64,000 bases of DNA. Origin: Sternotherus odoratus (taxonomy: Eukaryota; Chordata; Testudines; Kinosternidae). This document shows, one piece after another, positions 12,262-20,947 of the stretch (positions are counted from its first letter, which is position 1; each line of letters opens with the position of its first letter). The stretch is taken from the NCBI GenBank assembly GCA_032164245.1, contig JAVMKO010000003.1, positions 8,318,651 to 8,382,650 on the forward strand, in the 5' to 3' direction. The position numbers and the translations under genes were made by a program. Below the pieces are notes generated by a model. The model did not search any database and was not told the DNA's origin. It was given only the letters and a program-made list of their open reading frames with translations.

Positions 12262-13768
12262 GATGTAAGCAGTGTCAGGATGAGTGGCATCCGGTGGTGA
12301 ATTGCAGGAATTGCAATGACTTTTGGAAAATAACACCTTATTTGCATAGACACACCCACCGCACCTAGCCTGCACTCTAACAGCCCAAATGATCACTTTG
12401 GCTACTGTGGAACCCCCAGTTTCTGTAGTATCGGGGCAAGAATGATAAAGTGCTGATTAACCTGTTTATGTGAATGAGGGGTTGGGACATGTATTTGGCC
12501 TTTGGCATGCTGGAGGGACTCGCCATCAGCTAGGTAGCACTCACTAAACAAGGGACAGGGGTTCCAAAACTCATTGAATTGAGAGAGACTGTGGACAGGC
12601 TCCTATATCTTGTGGTGCGGGTCTTGTCTGAGGGCCTTACTGGTCCATTGCATCTGGTCTCTCTCCCCTGTGGAATGTTAGAGCTGACTTTTGCTTCCAT
12701 TGGGAGTCTAACTTCAGCCCACGGAGCTGAAGTTGCTTTGGGTCTGGTGGTGCCTTTGCACTAAGGCCCCTCCTATGAGCTGAAATCACTCAAGAGCTGA
12801 AAATCACTGAGCTTTATCTTAAGTGGGGGGCCCTAAGCAGAGCAGTCCTGGTGCCAGCTGACCCGTTCCTGAGACAGCTGGCTGAACAGTGCGGGCAGAC
12901 CCATTCCTGAGACAGCTGGCCGAGCAGTCCCGGTGCCGGCAGACCCATTCCTGAGACAGCTGGCCGAGCAGTGCCGGCTGACCCGTTCCTGAGACAGCTG
13001 GCTGAACAGTGCCGGCTGACCCGTTCCTGAGACAGCTGGCCGAGCAGTGCCAGCGGACCCGTTCCTGAGACAGCTGGCAGAGCAGTTCCTGTGCTGGCTA
13101 GTGGACCAGTTCCTGAGCAGTCCCTGAGACAGCGGGCAGAGCAGCGTCGAGCCGTGGACAGAGCAGTTCCTGTGTCGGCTAGCAGGGCGGCTAGCGGAGC
13201 AACCAGCACCCCACGGAGAGACTGGGCCGTCGGCCTCAGACCTTGTGAAGGTACCCTCCACTCTGCCCTCCACTTCCACCCAGCCTGGGAGATAAGACTC
13301 TGCAGAGTAACTGTTAACCAGGGACTCCAGAGACTTTGGGGCTGTGGAACTTTTGGGACTTTGGGTGATTGTTGGGGTTACTGGACTCCAGGGACTTTGG
13401 GCTATTGGACTTGTGGGACTTTGGGTGTCGTTTGGGTTGCTGGACTCCTGAACCTACAGGAGAGGACACAGCCCAAACTTGCTGGGGAGGGGCAATTTGC
13501 TCACGGGTTGGTGTATGAACCCTAGGTGTGGTGTTTTTCCCAGTTTAGTGATGTCATTTACCTCATGTTAATAAAGATCTTCTGTTACACCGATCTGTGC
13601 TTGCAAGGGGGGAAGTATTGCCTCATTGAGGCACCCAGGGGTGTGTTAGGATTTTCCAGGTCACTGGGTGGGGGCTCGAGCCAGTTTGCATTGTATTGTT
13701 GAGAGGGAACCCCTATTTACTGAACCCGGCCCTTGTTGCTGTCTATTCTGAAGGGCAGAAGGGTTACA
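12262..13768 (+). mobile_element. LTR-like repeat insertion in CR1 (unit 1)
   Basis: Splits CR1 between CCAATAGTGC and CTTTGGCC, which are continuous in unit 3. Ends ...GGGCAGAAGGGTTACA, the same end as the LTRs at 4,018 and elsewhere. Contains the 38-bp minisatellite and AATAAAG at ~13,569. A clear target-site duplication is not visible, so the left end may be truncated. Confidence 0.6.
12861..13140. repeat. 38-bp minisatellite
   Basis: Six to seven tandem units of about 38 bp (ACCCGTTCCTGAGACAGCTG followed by GCCGAGCAGTGCCGGCTG, with a 44-bp variant). Creates overlapping open frames on the minus strand that are not genes. Only one degenerate unit remains in the related LTR of unit 2 (~28,805). 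Confidence 0.85.
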
Positions 13769-13945
13769 CTTTGGCCTTCCTGATTACACCCCAGCATCCT
13801 TGAACAATATTATTATACTCCTCCCTGATCATCTGCCCAAGTTTCCACTTCTTGTAAGCTTGTTGTGTTTAAGTCCACTGAAGATTTCTCTGTTAAGCCA
13901 AGCTGGTCGCCTGCCATATTTGCTATTCTTTCTGCACATCGGTGT
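13769..13945 (-). pseudogene. CR1 LINE relic, middle part (unit 1)
   Basis: Continues the CR1 frame upstream (minus strand RRPAWLNREIF), between the insertion ending at 13,768 and the gypsy LTR starting at 13,946. Confidence 0.8.
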
Positions 13946-14605
13946 TGTCATAACCAGAAGTAGACTGGAATTTCTCCTTCCCTGTAGAGGATTAAGACAT
14001 ACCTGTAAGAGGACCTGGGGGCAACTGACCAATGGGGACTGAAGTTACTTTCAAATCGGGGAGGGTGGAGAGAATCTGCTTTTGTTTGTGTGATTTGTCT
14101 GAGTCCCACCTTCACTTTTGGGGATTTCAAAAGGAGCCAGACCCATTTCTTCTCTCCTTCTATCTACAACCTTTCTAAACAGCAAATAGTAAGTAAAGTA
14201 GCCAGGCAAGGCTGTAGCTTATATTTGTATTTTCACTTGTGAATTTCTCAGGTTTTTGGGAGATATCCTGTGTTTCCCTGACCTTTGACCTCCACAGAAG
14301 GGGGAGGAATTCCTCTGTGGTGTGGGTTTTTCTTTAATTCTTTTTGTGATTGTAAAGTGTTTTTCCACTGATTCCAATTGAGAGATTTTGTTTCTCTCCT
14401 TTTCCTTTAATTAAAATCTTCCTTTTAAGAATCTGACTGCTTTGTTTTCCATTGTGTAAGATCCAGGGCTTTTGGATCAGGCTCACCTAGAAAGATTGGT
14501 GAGGGGGTTTTCTCAAGCCTTTCCCAGAAAGGGAGGTATAGGCTTGGGGGGATTTGGGGGAAAGAGGAGGGCTCTGAGTGGCCCTGCCCTGAGTTATTGG
14601 GTACA
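13946..14605 (+). mobile_element. Gypsy-type LTR plus leader (unit 1)
   Basis: Starts TGTCATAACC inside CR1 and ends ...GGGTACA, then CTTGGTGGTGGCAGC, a likely primer-binding site and leader (to ~14,760). It shares its first eight bases and its leader pattern with the LTR at 26,105. Only LTR and leader remain. Confidence 0.62.
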
Positions 14606-14769
14606 CTTGGTGGTGGCAGCATACTGTTCCAGACACAGGAGAAACTTGTGTCTTTGGGAAGTTTTAACCTAAGCTGGTAAAATAAGCTTGGGGGGGGGGG
14701 TCAGGGATGGTTTGTTCCTGCACTCTCAATAAGGCTTCTTTAAAATAAAGCCAGCTCTCCTGGATTCCT

Positions 14770-15060
14770 TTCCCCTCATATTAGTTTACCAGGGGATCCT
14801 GCACATCCCTTCCCTGAGGGAGTCAAAGTCTGCTTTTCTGAAGTGCAGGGTCCGTATTCTGCTGCTCTCCTATCTTCCTTTTGTCAGGAAGCTGAACTCG
14901 ACCAACTCATGGTCACTGATGCCCAGGTTGCTGCTCACTTCTACTTCCCCTAACAGTTCTTCCCTGGTTATGAGCAGAAAGTCAAGAGGAGCAAGGCCCC
15001 TAGTTCATTCCTCCTGCACTTGCACCAGGACGTTGCCCCATGTGTCACTCCAGCTTCTGG
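14770..15060 (-). pseudogene. CR1 LINE relic, 5' ORF2 part (unit 1)
   Basis: Minus-strand translation gives the endonuclease-end region typical of CR1 (DFLLITREELLGEVEVS, then SDHELVEFS). It was separated from the middle part by the LTR at 13,946. Units 2 (about 30,475-30,770) and 3 (about 45,260-45,545) carry the same piece. Confidence 0.72.
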
Positions 15061-16702
15061 CTGGATGTGAACAGAGGCCAGGGTGGGGATTCCTGGCAGC
15101 AGAAGGAGAAGAGGAGGCATTTTTTTTATTTTGTGTGGAGGAGGGTGTTTATCTGGGGCAATTCGCCCATCCACACCTCTGACACCCACATACTCCTGCC
15201 TCTCCCAAACCCAGGTGTGGTCATCAATGCTCCAGGCAGGTGCCAATTAAGAGCAGATCCTTGGGTTCCAGTCAGCAGTTGGATGGGACGCAGTTGGAGC
15301 ATAGCCACCTGGAGAAAAGTGTTGTAAACTGAAAACTGTGTTGAAATTGCAAGCTAAAGTGAAGCAGGTTTTAGGCCTGGTCCAAATTGCAGTCTAGGGG
15401 GGATCTAAAGAGAATTGTGTTTTCTGGGCTCAGCAGAGTCACTCGCTAGGCAGCTGGTCTAGTATATGGTGGGGGTGTGTTGTATCTATCTGATTTACAG
15501 AGCAGCCGCTTTTCTCTCTCTGATTTTGTGTTTGTGTGCATTATCATTCTGAATGCCAAGAAATAAAGGTGTTTTATCATATAACCTTCCTAGTTTTTAT
15601 GTAAAACATCTCTGTGTGTATAGGATGAGTACAAACGAGAGAGAAGAGTGATGAGGCGGCACATCAGCCTTGCTGGCCACCTGGTGTCCCAAGTGGGTAG
15701 GGAAGCATCCAGTGCCCCCTGTCCTGTCTCTATGAAGGATGTTTTATAGGTGAGGAAACCAGCGACTTCCATCCACAGAGAGATGGTTGAAGTAGAGGGC
15801 AATAACTGGGGGATGAGGCGGAAAGGTCCCTTCCAAATCTTGACTGCCCTGTTGACGTCCCTCACCATGCGGCTGCAGGAGTCATGGATTCTCATTCTTG
15901 ATCCCCTCCCCTCAACAATTTGTATTTGGTACGTCCTGATGGGTGGATATTTAGGGAAGGAGGAAAGTGATGACTAGAAGAAGATTCTGAATGGGGTTAT
16001 GATATGTTATGGGCATTCATATTGTGTCAGCTCTGAACCCTGATAAGAATGAATCACCCAAGGAATGCTGGGCTGTCCAACTTCTCTCTAGCACTTTAGA
16101 AATTTTCCAAAATGTTCCTGGCTACTGTATAAACCCTTTTTCTCTGCTTCCTGAGAAAATGCGATAAAGCAGGATAGGAGCTTACCACCTGTGTGTGAGA
16201 TTGGCGTTCACATGTTTGATGCATCAGTATTTTATGTCTCTACTTCAGCCTTTTATAATGGAAGCTGCTGTTTGTTATTGGGATTGGGGGTGGGGGAGAA
16301 AATTCATGATTTTCTCCAATTGTAAAACGAGTCAGTTTACTTTTGTTTAATAAAACAAAAAACCTATACATTCTTTTCATGGAGTATTTTCAGTGTATTT
16401 AAGTTTTTCTAATGTCAAAAAGAATTAAAAACTCTTTTTACTAGATATTTGTACATCAAATTATTAAAATGCCCTATATACACACAAAATATTGGTTAAA
16501 ATTATTGAAAGTGAATACACAAATGTACACACATTACTACCAAACATTTCCCAGTTAGAGTCATGTTCTGGAATTCCTCTCTGCACTACAGCTCTCTTCT
16601 CAAGTCAATGGCACTATTTTGGACAGGCAGTAGATGTTTGCCAGATTTAAATATTCATATTGTAACTTTCTCAATTTGTCAATTGTAATTTGTCAATTGT
16701 AT
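15061..16702. other. Duplicated defensin 5' flank (unit 1), no gene confirmed
   Basis: Collinear with 30,771-32,280 and 45,546-47,130. Contains a minus-strand frame of ~101 codons (15,590-15,895) kept in all three copies (31,298-31,603; 46,103-46,423) that I do not recognise. Homology to genes 2 and 3 stops near 16,690, about 230 bases before where the TATA box should be. Confidence 0.6.
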
Positions 16703-16796
16703 CTCAATGTTTAGTTGTCAGAATGTATCAAGTGGAGTGTCCCAGGGGCCTGTCCTGGGGCTGGTTTTGTTCAACATCTTCATTAATTATCTGGAT

Positions 16797-17226
16797 CAGT
16801 GGTCCCCAACCTTTCGTTCGCCGCGGACCGGTCAACGTGGCCAACTCTTTGCTGCGGCCCGGTTGGAATCTAACTTATTACTGTGTGCGGCGGACCGTTG
16901 TATGTCCGCCGAAAAACCGCAGAATTCAATTGATGATCGTGGAATTTTTACCTCGCCACGGCGGACTACTGTATGTCCGCCGAAAAGCCGCCGGAACGGA
17001 GGGCTGGAAGAAACCAGATGGGGAACCGGGAAGCAATCGGATGGGGAACCGGAGGGAAACGCGCCCGGAAGGAAAAGCGGAGGGAACGCGCCAGGAAGGG
17101 AACGGAGGGAAACCAGAGGGGAACGCAGCCGCGGCCCGGGGGGGAGGGGGGGGACGCGGCCGCGGCCCGGTAGCAAAGGCTCCACGGACCGGTACCGGTC
17201 CGCGGACCGGGGGTTGGGGACCACTG
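16797..17226. mobile_element. hAT-type element, non-autonomous (right inverted arm)
   Basis: 430 bp with terminal repeats CAGTGGTCCCCAACC / GGTTGGGGACCACTG and a perfect 8-bp duplication ATCTGGAT (16,789-16,796; 17,227-17,234), inserted in CR1 sequence. The matching site in the left arm (near 11,345) is empty. Confidence 0.88.
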
Positions 17227-17740
17227 ATCTGGATGATGGGATAGATTGCACCCTCAACAAGTACACAGGTGTTATTAAGCTGAGGGGAGAGGTAGATATG
17301 TTGGAGGGTAGGGCTAGGGTCCAGGGTGACCTAGGTAAATTTGGCCAAAAGAAATTTGATTGGGGTTCAACAAGGGGATTTGGCCAAAAGAAATCTGATG
17401 GGGTTCAACAAGGACAAGTGCAGAGTCCTGCACTTAGGATGGAAGAATCTCATGCAGTTACCGGATGGGGACCAATTGGCTAAGCAGTAGTTCTGCAGAA
17501 AAGGTTCTGGGGATTAATGTGCATGAGAAGCTGGCTAGGAGTCAGCAGTGTGCCCACAGCATATTTGGTTGAATTAGTAGGAGCATTGCCAGCAGATTAA
17601 GGGAAGTAATTATTCCCCTGTATTTGGCACTGGTAAGGCCACATCTGGTGTATTACATCCAGTTTTGGGGTCCCCACGACAGAAAGAATGTGGATAAATT
17701 GGAGAGAATCCAGCAGAGTTCAAAAAAATGATTAGGGGAC
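17227..17740 (+). pseudogene. CR1 LINE relic in right inverted arm
   Basis: Plus-strand copy of the left-arm CR1 3' part (MLEGRARVQGDLGK, then SSSAEKVLGI-like sequence), carrying an internal duplication and frameshifts. Confidence 0.75.
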
Positions 17741-19411
17741 TGGGACCCCAAAACTGGATAATGACCTATTGCACTTTTGACTTTCCAGAAGGTGATTGAT
17801 GGCCCAGTCCCTGCTCCCACTATCTTAGAGGTTGGTGCAGCCCCCCTCATAGACTCAAGCTACCGATATCTTCTGAAGAAGAACAGGCGTCTTCATCCTT
17901 TAGTAGCAGGACATGGAAGTTCTTCATGCACATGGTCAAATATGTCCTAATGGTCTAATTCACTGTCAAAATTTAACCCCATTATTGCTGGGTAGTTGCA
18001 AAGAAGACAATATCTCTGGGTCTGTGCTCTTTTTTGCCTCTCTATAAGTTAGCGGTTCTCAAATTGGGGGGTCGTGGGGCAATTCCCAGGGGGTCATAAG
18101 CTCCCACTCTACCTCCCACTTGTTATTTACCTTAAAAATATCAGGAAAGTCAATTTTAGTCATATCCTATAGGTCTCTGTGGAGCCCCAGAGAAATGTTT
18201 GTGAGGTTCATCAACCCAGAATTGAAGGTCAATAAACAAATCAATAAACAATCAATAAACAATCAATAAACAAATCAATAAACAAAGAATTTTAAATTAT
18301 TCCTTAATACCTGTCATGTCCTGGACTTATCAGGTCTCCCTCTCTCTCTGTTCCCATTGTAGAAGAATATCTGTTTACCTGAAGATATCAGAAGGGATAA
18401 GAGCCCACTGGGCCACATCACTACCCCAAGTGTTGTCACCGCAGGCTCATTCAGTCATGAACGGGGATATGGACATTTGGGACATTTGGTAGCTAATGGC
18501 ATCAGCTCTGCCTGGGGGTGGCTGGAGTTTGTGAGGGTTGCTCCCAGAGCGCCAAGAAATGCACAATCCACAAGGACGAGATACAGGGCTAGATTCTGCC
18601 ACCTCGCCCCACAGTGAGTACTACTTGCTCTGTGAACAGTGACACGGAAGCCAAGGGCTGAAGGAGAAGTTGGCACAACCTGATGTAAGTGTGATAGATT
18701 CTAGCACTTAAAAGCTAGGAGATCTCTTTCTCTAGGTGAAAAACTAACAAACTGTTATCAGGTCACAGCTGCCCTACCTCATTGATTCTACTTGGACCCC
18801 CCTAGTGAGCACTGAGGGGCCAAACTCCATTACAGAAGCACTAGAAGTTTTCGTCAGTTTTCCTAGCTACAACTGTAGCCCTGTTACTTCATGCTCTCCC
18901 CTCATGGAGTGTAAATGAGAAGAAGCCTGAAAAGATGCTTAGCCTCTGAAGGGGCTGTTGGTTCTCACATGTCCGATGCAGCAACATTCTGAGTCTGCAC
19001 TATCCCCTCTTATTGCTAAGGCTGGTACAACAAAACCAGAAATGCCTTTCTTCTCCACGTCAAGTGTCACTAGTTTCCCTGGCTCTCCCTGTGCCCTGTC
19101 CCCCATCTCCATATGCTGTGAGCTTCTGCCTTTCTCCTCTGGGTTTGGATGAATAAAACTAGGAGAATGCCCTATAAACATATAAAATATTGATTCAATT
19201 TGTTCAGAAGAAATACACCACTCTACCACACCTCTTTCCAGATAGGCCTGTTTCCTGCATTCCTGTCTGCACTAGGTCAGTCATGAACTTAGTGAAAGTT
19301 TCATCATTGTTTTGAATTGGCTTTGTGCCAAGCAATTTAATGGGTGCAACTTCATCAATGCAGAAAAACCTGAGTTAAAGCAGCATTAAGGTTGCTTGGT
19401 TTTATATAATA

Positions 19412-19600
19412 TTTTTCATATTATTTAATATTGAATATTAAATAATTATTAAATAATTATTAAATTAATTTATTATTATTATTTTATTTATTTTATAAAT
19501 TTATTAATTTATTTTATAAATAAAATTTATTTATATATTTATATATTTATATATTTATATATTTATATAAATAATTTATATATAATGTATATAAATATAT
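19412..19600. repeat. AT-rich low-complexity tract at inversion breakpoint
   Basis: About 190 bases almost entirely A/T, with ATTAAATAATT-type palindromes and a (TTTATATAT)n tandem, between the right inverted arm and the gene 1 leader. Absent from genes 2 and 3. Confidence 0.9.
19590..19596 (+). promoter_or_regulatory. Candidate substitute TATA box of gene 1
   Basis: The TATA context seen in genes 2 and 3 is missing. Homology to them resumes only at GAGACAGGAG (19,611). A TATAAAT string at the 3' edge of the AT-rich tract lies 21 bases before that point, against 10 in genes 2 and 3. It could act as a replacement TATA element; this is inference from position only. Confidence 0.35.
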
Positions 19601-19684
19601 GAGATGAGGAGAGACAGGAGACTGAGTGTCTATCTCAGGATCTCTTCTCTACAGTGACGTTGAGTTCCCAGCCAAACTTCAGCT

Positions 19685-20350
19685 ATGAAGATCCTTTACC
19701 TTCTTTTTGCTCTCTTCTTCTTGGTGGCGCAAATCAGTGCCCAAGGTAAGATTTTAATGAAATATAGGGAAATTATAGGAGGATATTTGTGAGCTTATTT
19801 TGTGTCAGTTTTCTTCCCAAATCTTGTTCTAACGAGCTCTAGTGTTTACATGGTTAGCAGGAGATACTCAAAATTTGGCTGTGAAATAGTCCTGGGATCA
19901 AGAAGGTGATTAGGATGGGCCCATGAAATATGACCTATAAAAATATCCCCACCGTTCAGTCTAGTGGAGTCCCTCAAGGACTGGTTCTTGGCCCTACACT
20001 ATTCTACATTTTCATCAAAGACCTGGCAGAGACCATGAAATCATCGCTAAAAAAGTTTGTTGTTGAATGTGTACAGAATTAGACCCATTTAAGTATTATT
20101 AAATATCAAATAAAATGGTGATAAAGGGGTCTCAGTGAATGGGAAATGCCTGTCCTCTTGCAATCACAGCTCTTGTTTACCCTGTTGTGTAAATGAAATT
20201 CAAGACTTTTTTTTTCTTTGTGCAGGATCCAGCTGTTCTACTCTTCAACGGCGATGTATGAAGCGAGGAGGTAGATGTGTCCCTCGTGGACGGTGTCTGG
20301 GCGGAAGAATCATTGGACGCTGCTGTGCTCGGCGTGTTTGCTGTCGACGG
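19685..20350 (+). CDS. Beta-defensin gene 1 (exons 1-2, eight-cysteine type)
   Basis: Secreted cationic antimicrobial peptide of the beta-defensin family, expected to act on microbial membranes outside the cell. Exon 1 (19,685-19,745) encodes a 20-residue signal peptide beginning MKILYLLFAL and ends in phase 1 at a GTAAG donor. The 480-base intron ends in a pyrimidine tract plus TGTGCAG; exon 2 (20,226-20,350) encodes the mature domain and ends CCRR at a GTAAGT donor. Cysteines of the exon 2 residues lie at 3, 10, 17, 23, 32, 33, 38 and 39. The six canonical ones fit C-x6-C-x5-C-x8-C-x5-CC with the IGxC motif; Cys3 and Cys33 are extra. About 13 Arg/Lys and no acidic residues. If intron 2 is retained, the frame runs 13 codons to TGA at 20,387. 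The family call is firm; the C-terminus is not (see terminal exon). Unlike genes 2 and 3, its upstream promoter region has been replaced. Confidence 0.93.
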
Positions 20351-20842
20351 GTAAGTTCAGAATTCCACAAGGGAGAAATTACTGCATGAATATAAATATC
20401 TGTTCTCCTACTTTCTACATCCCAGACATTTAATTCCCTGGAGGCTTCTCACTCAAAGCACTGCCCAGGCTTCTATGTTGCCCTGATTCTGGATTGTCTT
20501 GGGGCTGGATTGGCCTTTGTGTATATTAGAACAACATTATTGACTTCTCTTACTTAGAGCTGCCTTACCCAGGCTGGCAGTCCCCCGCTTGGAGAATCCA
20601 TAGTGCTTAGTGTTGTGCTATAGAGCTTGTCCCTCTGAGGCCTTACAACACTCAGCATCATCTCCAGCACCACCCTTAGCACAGTGCTTGCAAGGGGGGT
20701 AGCATAGAGTCAATTAGGTCAGCACTGTGTTGTCCATGGAGTGGGGAAACTCTCTCAGCACCTATATTTTTGACAGAACATAATCCGGGTAGGGTCTGAA
20801 GCCAGACTCACCCCTGTGTTCTACATTGTTGTTTCATTTTAG

Positions 20843-20947
20843 AGTAGAGAAAAGAACTGGGAAGAACAAAAATTAAGTCTCCAGGAGAGTGTGGGGGAAA
20901 TTTTGCTAGAAGGGACATTTCTTCCTTGCTGCAGAATAAACCCATGA
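20843..20947 (+). other. Probable terminal exon of defensin gene 1
   Basis: A strong acceptor (pyrimidine-rich stretch ending TTTTAG) lies 492 bases after the exon 2 donor, followed by AGTAGAG. Using the first AG (exon from 20,843), the phase-0 frame adds 34 codons to TGA at 20,945. Using the next AG two bases later, the first codon is TAG, so the peptide would end right after CCRR. AATAAA at 20,935-20,940 is a candidate polyadenylation signal; its position favours the short form, because it would otherwise lie inside the coding sequence. The same arrangement occurs in genes 2 and 3. Which acceptor is used cannot be decided from sequence alone. Confidence 0.55.

Larger units (their letters stand above)
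16703..19411 (-). repeat. Right arm of large inverted repeat, upstream of gene 1
   Basis: Reverse-complement copy of the left arm, with a spacer of about 5.3 kb. It ends about 275 bases before the gene 1 ATG and sits where genes 2 and 3 have proximal promoter sequence. Parts (the ATTAGCTACC segment near 18,490 and CAACACTTGGGGTAGTGATGT) match 58,990-59,125 better than the left arm. A ~42-bp tandem duplication lies at about 17,338-17,415. Confidence 0.88.

Noticed and set aside
16690..17483. Overlapping long frames (184, 258 and 144 codons) on both strands.
   Set aside because: They cross the GC-rich hAT insertion and CR1 remnants; no domain, and all are explained by element composition.
20135..20389. 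Reading exon 2 as part of a single uninterrupted frame starting MNGKCLSSCNHSSC.
   Set aside because: The upstream part is intron ending in a pyrimidine tract and TGTGCAG; the signal peptide is in the separate exon at 19,685, and the junction phase agrees.
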